From positions 1-5,489 of the forward strand of contig DNWZ01000150.1 in NCBI GenBank assembly GCA_003506095.1: a stretch of DNA of 5,489 nt. Direction: 5' to 3'. The notes beneath the pieces are model-generated. The model did no database searches and had not been told where the DNA came from. It saw nothing but the letters and a program-made list of their open reading frames with translations. Position numbers and translations under genes: made by a program. Source of the stretch: Planctomycetaceae bacterium (GTDB lineage: Bacteria > Planctomycetota > Planctomycetia > Pirellulales > Pirellulaceae). Shown piece after piece: positions 1 to 5,489 of this stretch. The first letter of the stretch is position 1. Each line of letters starts with the position of its first letter.

Positions 1-44
1 GTCCGCCAGTCATGGGCTAACGCACACTGGGTGCGATGGCGGAC
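1..44. repeat. Nested inverted repeat around the integrase start codon
   Basis: The outer arms are an exact 8-base pair, GTCCGCCA at 1-8 and TGGCGGAC at 37-44. Inside them is an exact 5-base pair, CGCAC at 21-25 and GTGCG at 31-35, with a 5-base loop. The 3' arms are separated by a single base, while the 5' side has a 12-base bulge (9-20) that contains an in-frame TAA. The ATG at 36-38 sits at the junction of the two stems. It could be a structured RNA leader, a recombination-site remnant or chance; the sequence alone does not decide. Confidence 0.4.
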
Positions 45-923
45 CCGTCGAATCTACAGAAACTGCAGTCGCGTTTGTTGGCCGGTGACGAAAGCATGCG
101 AGGCAAGCCAAGGTCATCGCACACGGTGCGAGGTTACATGAAGAGCATCGTCTCGGCCTTGAATTGGGCTTACTACCAGGACTGGCTGATCCATGCGCCA
201 AAGACGCCACGGATCAAAGTCTCCAAAAGTAAGGCGATGAAGGGGCGTCCGATCACCGAAGCGGAGTTCAAGCTGATGCTGGAAGCGGTTCCAAAGGTAG
301 TTGGAGAGGACGCAGCGGAGTCCTGGAAACATGTGCTGCATGGCCTTTGGGAGTCAGCACTGCGAATCGAAGAGTTGATGAATGTTGCCTGGGATCGGGA
401 AGGGGCGATTGTCCCGCAATGGACCAATGGTGAATTTCCACTGTTAAGAATTCCGGCGGCGATGCAGAAGAACGACACCGATGAAGACATTCCACTGCTT
501 CCGGGCTTCGAGAAACTGCTGCTGGAAACTCCCGTGGATCGACGAACCGGCTGGGCCTTTGCGCCAGCCTCGCTCCAGCTTCAATACGGCGGCAAGCCAA
601 GTTATCCAAGGCTGGAAGCTGGCTGGGTCGGAAAGGTCATCAGCAAGATCGGACAACAGGCCAAGATCGAAGTGGCACCAGAGAATGCGAAAACAGGCTT
701 GCCAGCAAAGTTCGCTTCGGCTCATGACCTGCGCCGTTCATGCGGCCAACGCCTCCGAAACGCAGGTGTTCCACCGTTGGTGATCTGTCGGATCATGCGT
801 CACTCATCCTGGGAAACAACGCGGAGGCACTACGCACCAGGCGATGTGCAAAAAGATGCTGAGACCTTGGCAGCAATTTTGGAAGGGAAAGCTGCTCTAG
901 TTGATGGCAGCGACGAAAAGTGA
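36..923 (+). CDS. Tyrosine recombinase/integrase, N-terminally truncated
   Basis: This is a site-specific DNA recombinase of the phage-integrase (tyrosine recombinase) family. Such enzymes cut and rejoin DNA through a covalent 3'-phosphotyrosine. Residues 6-60 match a shortened core-binding (SAM-like) domain and about 70-280 the catalytic domain. All expected active-site residues are visible: R110 (in ALRIEEL), K145 in the beta hairpin, H230 and R233 (HDLRR), H256 (MRHSS) and nucleophile Y266 (RRHYA), ten residues after H256. The linker MKGRPITEAEF followed by VPKVVG recalls planctomycete integrases. At 295 residues it is shorter than the roughly 400 I expect for such proteins. The reading frame stays open upstream of the ATG only to a TAA at 18-20, and the residues between (RTLGA) look like a continuation of the core-binding domain. 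The gene may therefore be a nonsense-truncated copy with an intact catalytic half. No good ribosome-binding site precedes the ATG. The natural substrate is unknown. Confidence 0.88.
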   Translation: MADPSNLQKLQSRLLAGDESMRGKPRSSHTVRGYMKSIVSALNWAYYQDWLIHAPKTPRIKVSKSKAMKGRPITEAEFKLMLEAVPKVVGEDAAESWKHVLHGLWESALRIEELMNVAWDREGAIVPQWTNGEFPLLRIPAAMQKNDTDEDIPLLPGFEKLLLETPVDRRTGWAFAPASLQLQYGGKPSYPRLEAGWVGKVISKIGQQAKIEVAPENAKTGLPAKFASAHDLRRSCGQRLRNAGVPPLVICRIMRHSSWETTRRHYAPGDVQKDAETLAAILEGKAALVDGSDEK

Positions 924-1127
924 TTCAAAATTTCCTGCTCAACTCAACTTTTTCTACTTGTGCATTTTGGATTCTAATGGCTGCCTGTGGGGATCCTAGC
1001 GATTCTCGTCTTTCGCAGTCCGCCGCACTGGCCATCTGATCACTGGACGAGATCATTCAAGACGATGATTGTAAGCCTGTCCTGCGCTGCCACACACTAA
1101 AATACGTTAACATACAGTGAGACTTTT
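924..1127. other. Intergenic gap without a recognised gene
   Basis: This gap of about 200 bases lies between the integrase stop and the next start. I see no RNA gene, no U-tracted terminator and no convincing sigma70-type promoter. A weak 5-base inverted repeat (TGATC at 1037-1041, GATCA at 1051-1055) is present. A 7-base copy of GTCCGCC at 1018-1024 repeats the left end of the window (1-7), but that is short enough to be chance. Confidence 0.5.
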
Positions 1128-1802
1128 ATGAACGAAGTTAGAAGCATCGACCGTCTCGAGATTTGGAAGACAGTGATTAAACGCCCGGAAAATCAGGGTA
1201 GCCGCAGCGTTTATTTCGCTTTTTTGGCAAATGAAGCTGAAAACAGAATCATTGGATTTGCCACCGTGGCAGATGGTGAGTTCAATAACCTTGACTGGAT
1301 CTACGTCCAGGAAGACTGGAGACGCCATTATGCGGCGACTCAAATATTAAAAGCTATAGAAAGTCATGGTTATGAGCTAAAACTTCGCGGCGTCACACCG
1401 GAGGGAGAGGCTTTCAGCGAAGCATATAAAAAGAGCGTTCCTCGCAAAGGATTAATCAACGAGGTTCCCTCGCACATTCTTACTAAAACGTCGCGATTCG
1501 AAATTTGGCGTTCCAAAATCCAACGGACTGCTGGCAATCATTTTGACCTTATCCAAGTTTGGCAATCCGTAGACGATGTATCTCGGCCAGTTAACATCAT
1601 GGTCATCGATCCCGCTATGTCGTGTTACCTAGAGTACCTTTCGGTTGACGACAGCTATGACAATATTGACTGGGACATTGAATCACCAAAAGTACTTGCG
1701 GCCATTGAAGCCGAATTGGGACAACTGGAATATTGTGTTGGTTCCGCGATAAATGGAGTTCCAGGTCGTCAGTATGACGAAGAAGAACACACGCTGGACT
1801 AG
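1128..1802 (+). CDS. GNAT-like protein with a partly repeated C-terminal half
   Basis: This is probably a real gene of 224 residues. It starts at an ATG with a weak GAG at 1119-1121, six bases upstream. I do not recognise a named family for the whole protein. Residues 38-101 look like the core of a GNAT N-acetyltransferase: a strand IIGFATV (41-47), a strand NLDWIYV (54-60), then WRRHYAATQIL (64-74) where GNATs place the acetyl-CoA pyrophosphate loop and following helix, and a late GEAFSEAYKK (93-102) typical of the last helix. The classical R/Q-x-x-G-x-G/A loop is degenerate, with H and Y where glycines are common, so acetyl transfer is uncertain. Residues 123-133 repeat residues 9-19 (R-[LF]-E-I-W, then I and R at matching positions), and NIDW at 179-182 echoes NLDW at 54-57. 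This suggests an ancient internal duplication with a second half lacking the CoA loop. The acidic tail (DEEEHTLD) lacks a signal peptide or membrane segment; the protein is probably cytosolic. No link to the GTPase operon is evident beyond proximity. Confidence 0.72.
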   Translation: MNEVRSIDRLEIWKTVIKRPENQGSRSVYFAFLANEAENRIIGFATVADGEFNNLDWIYVQEDWRRHYAATQILKAIESHGYELKLRGVTPEGEAFSEAYKKSVPRKGLINEVPSHILTKTSRFEIWRSKIQRTAGNHFDLIQVWQSVDDVSRPVNIMVIDPAMSCYLEYLSVDDSYDNIDWDIESPKVLAAIEAELGQLEYCVGSAINGVPGRQYDEEEHTLD

Positions 1803-1850
1803 TACCGCAACTTAAATATAACTTTGATTGCGAAGAACAAAAAATTACAA

Positions 1851-1869
1851 CCCGCAGCGTTAGCAAGGG
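1851..1869. repeat. Planctomycete-type intergenic repeat candidate
   Basis: The element reads CCCGCAGCGTTAGCAAGGG. Its ends, CCC and GGG, can pair, and a small GC-gtta-GC core lies in the middle. From memory, very similar strings of the form CCCG-x-x-GCGTTAGCGAGGG are dispersed between genes in planctomycete genomes. That is recollection, not a search. Only one full copy is in this window. A partial echo of its right half, ACGCGAGGGAAT, begins at 1984 just before the convergent gene's stop. Confidence 0.35.
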
Positions 1870-1920
1870 GCAGAATGATGGGGAATCTTCGGCTCAAGTT
1901 GGTAAAAGTGTATTAATAAC

Positions 1921-1949
1921 GTCGGTCAGAAGCCGACTATGCTTCGTAG
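1921..1949. other. Two abutting small hairpins between convergent genes
   Basis: GTCGGT (1921-1926) can pair with GCCGAC (1932-1937) around a 5-base loop, with one G-T wobble. CTATG (1937-1941) can pair with CGTAG (1945-1949) around a 3-base loop, also with one wobble. The two stems share base 1937, so they would abut or alternate. Neither is followed by a T-run on either strand, so a classical intrinsic terminator is not supported. They may contribute to transcription stopping between the facing genes. Confidence 0.3.
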
Positions 1950-1953
1950 CGCC

Positions 1954-1979
1954 GCCACGGGGTGTTTCCGCTCCGTTGC
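1954..1979. terminator. Imperfect hairpin, possible bidirectional terminator
   Basis: GCCACGGGG (1954-1962) can pair with CTCCGTTGC (1971-1979) around an 8-base loop. That gives a 9-position stem with one C-T mismatch and one G-T wobble. It lies 17 bases beyond the stop of the minus-strand operon and downstream of the facing plus-strand gene, where a shared terminator would be expected. No U-tract follows in either direction, so the call is weak and rests mainly on position. Confidence 0.25.
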
Positions 1980-1996
1980 CAAAACGCGAGGGAATT

Positions 1997-4102
1997 CTAA
2001 AACCACTTTTCATATCCCTCTAAGACTCGCTTCAATTCAGATGAAGCGTCTGGGCTCGAGTTCAAGGTGAAATCTAGGACATTCCCGAGGAATTGTTTTT
2101 CTTTATTTGCCCATCCCCATGTACCGTAAATTGCGTCTGCCAAAGTCGGATCATCTATGGCACGTAGGAATTGGGCGATAGGCCAATCACATTCCACAAA
2201 TCGTTTCACAAGTCCAACATATAGTCGCTTCGAATCATCCCAAAGGAATCCATTTGGAAGATACCGATCAAGCCGATTTGCAGCGGAATTAGGAATGATG
2301 TGTGACTTTATGCCTGCATAGTAATCGCAGAAGGTGAAAGACAGCAATTCGGCAGCCTCTTCGTCGTCAATAATAAAAGCAACCGACAGTAAAAACGCCG
2401 TCAAATTCATGCGGCCTATACTGTCCGTGACATATCTCGCGTTCTTCGCGAATTCCAACCAAACGCTAATTTCACATCGGCGAATCGCATCTGAGTCTAA
2501 GTCAAGCTGACTCACTACACTTGCGAAGATGTTTGCGTCTAATTGCTTGCCGTCACAGGCCCATTGAGCGACGCGGTCAGGAAAATGCGATAGCGTTGAT
2601 ATCCAATGATGCGACAGCGAATTAAATCCTTGTTGAGTTCCCCAAGTGAGTATGGGCGTTACAATGTCAGGCCCGAATATGGCCACCGCATCGTTAACAG
2701 CTACATCACGACCTGAAGCAAGAATTGATGTCACGACACCTTCAACGAATTCACGCTCTCGTACCCTACGCTTGCTAATCACCGCGAAAAGCAAGCTGGC
2801 TTCGATTGACTCCCATGTTGTAGACGCCATAAATAAATCGTCCCTTTGGGAAAGTACGCCGAGTACTATGGCGTCAGGGAAGGCCTTTAATACTGCAATA
2901 TCGCTATCTCGCAACGCGGCGACGAGCACGCTGACAACCGTCTTCGATGCAGTCGGCTCTACTGGAGTGACCATCGTGAGTAAGGTATTTTTTGCTGAAT
3001 CTCGATCGTGCGTCCATGCTGCTTGAAGTCGTTGCGAGACGCATAGCGCTGCCCAATCGAATGAAGATGAAATATGTGGGCGTACAATTGCTTCGACCAA
3101 TTTAAGGTCGTCTACGTTTCGAAAGAAACTTCGTTGCTCTATTGGACCGAAAACACTTTCCTTCAAGGCTGTCATTTCAGTGCAATCCGGCCAAGTCGTT
3201 GCAATTTCCGAAGCAACTGACATCACCCGATCATGACCGTATTCTTCAGTCGTCAGCATAGCAAAAAGCCTCGCCAGATCCCCTACTTCACGGCGACTTG
3301 AAGAAGTTCGGTGAGCTACGACGAATGACTCGAGTGATCGATGGTGTCGATGATCTTTATCAGCAACAATTCTAGCCCAACTTGCTACACCACCCGCCAA
3401 TCCCCTAGTGTCAATAACGTTCGCATCTGGCAATTGCTGCATTACATCGCGAACGGCATTTCTGGGGATAAGCTGCACGTCCAACGGTGTCAATCCGTAC
3501 CTTCTTGGTCTGATTGAGCCAGTACAAAAGGAAAGCATGTACGCTGACAATTTAAGATGATTCAGCCAGAGGTTCAGTACGCAGGCAGTATGGTCTGAAG
3601 GTGATTCGGAAATCACAAACACTGGACATTCAGAGCTGTATACCGTTTCGGCCAAAGAAACATCGAGTCTCTTTATTCCGTCAGGCAATGCTGCGTTTGA
3701 CTCTTCGCCAGTCGAAATCGTCAAAGAGAATTTGAACTGCGAGAAGCTATCCGCTCGAGGGCGAACAAAAGCCTGCAACAGACTCTCAAGCGATTTTATG
3801 CTTCTTAACGCGGCAGCATCGAAAATGAGAACATGAGTCCATACGCATCCAGGCCGATCCATTTCCGTCGCGAGCCAAGTCTTGCCGATAGCGCACTGGC
3901 GGCCTTCGGAAAGCGGAAAGCAGGTCAGGTATTCATCGTACTCATGCTGGCCGCTTGAGCCCGATAGGTCTGTCAACACACGCAGAACACGTTCGTCCGA
4001 TTTAGGAAATGAAGTAGACGCCGCCAATAGTCGGTGACCTGCCGAGTATCCATAAATCGCTTGCTGAGCAGTGATACCTCTTTCAGCTCGACTTAATCCC
4101 AT
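1997..4102 (-). CDS. GTPase-associated protein 1 (GAP1-N1 type)
   Basis: This large, apparently soluble protein is the third gene of the minus-strand unit. Near its N-terminus is QQAIYGYSAGHRLLA (residues 13-27 from the ATG), then TWLATEMDRPGCVWTH (75-90). I recognise these two signatures as those of the GAP1 N-terminal domain type 1, the partner protein of paired bacterial GTPases. The remaining 550 or so residues would hold the GAP1 middle and C-terminal regions, but I see no catalytic motif, P-loop, signal peptide or membrane helix there. The exact biochemical role is unknown; the name means association with GTPases, not proven GTPase activation. I chose the ATG at 4102 because GGTGG lies eight bases upstream. 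A GTG at 4114 would add four residues but has no recognisable ribosome-binding site. Either start overlaps the preceding GTPase gene (10 or 22 bases), implying translational coupling. The protein has 701 residues from the ATG. Confidence 0.85.
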   Translation of the reverse strand: MGLSRAERGITAQQAIYGYSAGHRLLAASTSFPKSDERVLRVLTDLSGSSGQHEYDEYLTCFPLSEGRQCAIGKTWLATEMDRPGCVWTHVLIFDAAALRSIKSLESLLQAFVRPRADSFSQFKFSLTISTGEESNAALPDGIKRLDVSLAETVYSSECPVFVISESPSDHTACVLNLWLNHLKLSAYMLSFCTGSIRPRRYGLTPLDVQLIPRNAVRDVMQQLPDANVIDTRGLAGGVASWARIVADKDHRHHRSLESFVVAHRTSSSRREVGDLARLFAMLTTEEYGHDRVMSVASEIATTWPDCTEMTALKESVFGPIEQRSFFRNVDDLKLVEAIVRPHISSSFDWAALCVSQRLQAAWTHDRDSAKNTLLTMVTPVEPTASKTVVSVLVAALRDSDIAVLKAFPDAIVLGVLSQRDDLFMASTTWESIEASLLFAVISKRRVREREFVEGVVTSILASGRDVAVNDAVAIFGPDIVTPILTWGTQQGFNSLSHHWISTLSHFPDRVAQWACDGKQLDANIFASVVSQLDLDSDAIRRCEISVWLEFAKNARYVTDSIGRMNLTAFLLSVAFIIDDEEAAELLSFTFCDYYAGIKSHIIPNSAANRLDRYLPNGFLWDDSKRLYVGLVKRFVECDWPIAQFLRAIDDPTLADAIYGTWGWANKEKQFLGNVLDFTLNSSPDASSELKRVLEGYEKWF

Positions 4103-4968
4103 CTCATTGTCCACCGCAACGGAAGTGTAATGTCGTGGCTTGAGACTCCCTGTCCATGAACGACCTTTATGCGGTGCGAAGGAGCGACGATCTGTTCGAG
4201 CGTCGTTTTCTTATCAGGAATCTTTCCTCCCTGAGCGCTCACTCCGAAGCATGTGGTTTCAAACACATCCTGATTGGCGGTCAAGAACTGGTGCAACAGT
4301 GGGAGACGTTTTTCGACCCATATATTTGGATTCTTTTCATTGATTAAATCCCAGGCTGAAACGACGACTGCCAAACGAATAGACCGACCCTCACATAGCT
4401 TCTGAACAAATTGAAGCAAGTCGACAAGCTGCACCTGCGTAGGGGCATTACGCGATTCCCAGGGCACTGGGAGATTCTCTTCCGCGACCTTCTCGAGCAA
4501 GCTCCCTATGCCAATATTCTTGATTAAGCCTTCCGCGGCACTTATCAGTGATTCTTCCCGGACGTGAGGATGGATAAGTAGCAACCCGCCAATCGACTGA
4601 CGAATGCTTGCCACGTATCCCGAGCTAGCGGTTCGATCTGTCCATTGTTGTTCAAAAGCCTCGCCCGACATGTCTGGAATTACGACTTCAGTCGTAGCAT
4701 CTAGAACAGGATCATTTATAAAAATGCTCGTGACTTGCTCCATACCGATTTGGGTGCGATCCGATTGATTAACATTCGACCAAGTGTCACGAATTTTGTT
4801 CAGATAGGCCGTGTCTCCATCCAAGTGTGAAAACCTTAGACACCCGTCGACATCCGACTCGAAGAGGACATGCCAAAGTGCGGCAAGAAACGTTGTCTTT
4901 CCTGCGCCCGGCAGTCCAATCAAAAATTGTTTCTTCGGACTGTTAGCCATCTTAAGTAGGCGCTCCAT
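4093..4968 (-). CDS. DO-GTPase2-like P-loop GTPase
   Basis: This 291-residue protein is predicted to bind and hydrolyse GTP as a switch. Its motifs occur in the expected GTPase order. The G1/P-loop is GLPGAGKT (18-25). A possible switch-I threonine is T72 (DRT). G3 is DMSGE (99-103), G4 is SAWD (204-207), and a G5-like FGVSAQGG lies at 241-248. The G4 motif keeps the guanine-contacting Asp but lacks the Lys of the canonical NKxD. Ras has Gln after DxxG; this protein has Glu, as does its neighbour. The motif set and position match the second member of the double-GTPase pairs found next to GAP1 proteins. The ATG at 4968 is preferred because AGGG lies six bases upstream. A second ATG at 4950 (residue 7) would begin just after the upstream stop but has a poorer site. 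The gene overlaps both neighbours, by 17 bases with the upstream GTPase gene and by 10-22 with the GAP1 gene. No membrane segment is visible, so it is likely cytosolic. Confidence 0.88.
   Translation of the reverse strand: MERLLKMANSPKKQFLIGLPGAGKTTFLAALWHVLFESDVDGCLRFSHLDGDTAYLNKIRDTWSNVNQSDRTQIGMEQVTSIFINDPVLDATTEVVIPDMSGEAFEQQWTDRTASSGYVASIRQSIGGLLLIHPHVREESLISAAEGLIKNIGIGSLLEKVAEENLPVPWESRNAPTQVQLVDLLQFVQKLCEGRSIRLAVVVSAWDLINEKNPNIWVEKRLPLLHQFLTANQDVFETTCFGVSAQGGKIPDKKTTLEQIVAPSHRIKVVHGQGVSSHDITLPLRWTMRWD
4111..4115 (-). promoter_or_regulatory. Ribosome-binding site of the GAP1 gene
   Basis: GGTGG on the minus strand lies eight bases before the ATG at 4102. It sits inside the end of the upstream GTPase gene. 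It overlaps the alternative GTG start, which itself has no purine-rich site upstream, and this favours the ATG. Confidence 0.45.
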
Positions 4969-5489
4969 CAGTTACCCTAAATCGATCATATTCGCAACAG
5001 CCGATTACTCCTTCATTTTCCCTTATTGGAGCGACTACCGACGCAGATCGTTCTAAAACCCAACTTGGAAACATCTTTTCGATACCAAACCCCAGGCCAT
5101 AGTCTTCATTGTCGGGTCTCGCCGCAATTTTGAAATATCGGAGTCTGCCGACACGTGCTCGAAACTTTCGATCCATGGAACCTGTCAGTGCGTCCACAAA
5201 TGCTTCGGTGTCATCCAACTCGGCCTTCGAGACTTTGTCCCACTTCGTCACCACCACATCAACAAGCGACGCTAGGCCCAATTGCCCAGCATCCAAGCAG
5301 CATTGGAGCAGCATCTGTACCTCGTTCTTGGCACCTTGCCGCGTAGCCGCACTACGCAAACGGTCACCATCGACAAGCACTACGAAATGGTCGGCTCGCT
5401 TCAACAGAGGCAAGGACTTGCAGTCCTCAATAGAGTCCTTCGCATATCCAAAATCTTCGCCCGAAAGATCGGAGAAAAGTACGTTTAGA
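4952..5489 (-). CDS. DO-GTPase1-like GTPase, C-terminal part, cut by window edge
   Basis: The reading frame is open from its TAA at 4952-4954 to the right edge, so the start and P-loop lie outside the window. There are 178 visible residues. The TTG at 5413 is an internal Leu codon, not the start: conserved sequence continues upstream of it, including the G3 motif DLSGEDF at visible residues 7-13, preceded by hydrophobic NVLFS. The strand HFVVLVDGDRLR follows, then the G4 motif TKWD (visible residues 81-84) after hydrophobic VDVVV, and a G5-like IAARP (121-125). The order and spacing fit a TRAFAC-type small GTPase domain. Adjacency to a second GTPase and a GAP1 protein points to the first member of a double-GTPase pair. 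It is the first of the three genes seen in the unit and probably closest to the promoter, which is not in view. Without the P-loop I cannot confirm that the protein is intact. Confidence 0.82.
   Translation of the reverse strand, partial: LNVLFSDLSGEDFGYAKDSIEDCKSLPLLKRADHFVVLVDGDRLRSAATRQGAKNEVQMLLQCCLDAGQLGLASLVDVVVTKWDKVSKAELDDTEAFVDALTGSMDRKFRARVGRLRYFKIAARPDNEDYGLGFGIEKMFPSWVLERSASVVAPIRENEGVIGCCEYDRFRVTDGAPT
4975..4978 (-). promoter_or_regulatory. Ribosome-binding site of the second GTPase gene
   Basis: AGGG on the minus strand lies six bases before the ATG at 4968, within the last codons of the upstream GTPase gene. It favours this start over the in-frame ATG at 4950, which is preceded only by a weak TAAG. 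Its placement inside the upstream gene suggests coupled translation. Confidence 0.5.

Noticed and set aside
891..911. A terminator hairpin at the end of the integrase gene (GCTGC and GCAGC)
   Set aside because: The stem is five bases with an 11-base loop inside the coding region, and no T-run follows directly.
1..1024. Direct repeats GTCCGCC at 1-7 and 1018-1024 as attachment sites bracketing the integrase
   Set aside because: Only seven bases match exactly and the flanks do not align well; this length is expected by chance over 1 kb.
1069..1113. A sigma70-type promoter for the gene at 1128 (TTGTAA at 1069, TAAAAT at 1098 or TAACAT at 1108)
   Set aside because: The spacing between TTGTAA and TAAAAT is 23 bases, and TAACAT has no -35 partner at 17 bases, so neither pair is convincing.
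1918..1979. An integron attC-like recombination site between the convergent genes
   Set aside because: The region is rich in imperfect hairpins, but I could not find matching terminal RYYYAAC and GTTRRRY boxes at the right places, and the integrase lacks a recognisable IntI-type extra motif.
2646..3026. A 126-residue plus-strand reading frame opposite the GAP1 gene
   Set aside because: It lies wholly inside the well-supported minus-strand gene, has low-complexity composition and no recognisable domain; it is an antisense shadow.
4952..5413. A complete 153-residue protein starting at the TTG at 5413
   Set aside because: The frame continues open to the window edge and the upstream residues contain the GTPase G3 motif DLSGE, so the TTG is an internal Leu codon.

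Overview
The window looks like a piece of accessory bacterial DNA, about half G+C. It most likely comes from a Planctomycetota-type organism. That assignment is an inference: the tyrosine recombinase carries a linker (MKGRPITEAEF...VPKVVG, near residues 68-90) that I associate with planctomycete integrases, and a short intergenic element at 1851-1869 resembles repeats I recall from planctomycete genomes. I could not search either.

Left part (1-1802, plus strand). A tyrosine-recombinase gene (36-923) has a complete catalytic set but a missing N-terminus, because an in-frame TAA lies just upstream of its first ATG. A nested inverted repeat (1-44) surrounds that ATG. After a gap of about 200 bases with no recognisable signal comes a 224-residue protein (1128-1802). 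Its first half looks like a GNAT acetyltransferase, and its second half begins with a degenerate copy of the first half's opening motif.

Middle (1803-1996). This short gap separates convergent genes. It holds the repeat-like element and a run of small hairpins, but no gene.

Right part (1997 to the window end, minus strand). Three overlapping genes form one operon-like unit. In transcription order they are a GTPase cut by the window edge (DO-GTPase1-like, 4952-5489), a second small GTPase-type protein (DO-GTPase2-like, 4093-4968) and a 701-705-residue protein with the GAP1-N1 hallmark (QQAIYGYSAGHRLLA, then TWLATEMDRPGCVWTH). This is the paired-GTPase plus GTPase-associated-protein set that comparative genomics has placed among predicted bacterial conflict (defence or cell-suicide) systems. 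It is the most interesting content here. As far as I know its mechanism is not established, and no effector domain is visible in the window. The likely logic is that two GTPases act as nucleotide-dependent switches, with GAP1 as their dedicated partner. The nearby recombinase fits a mobile or defence-island setting.
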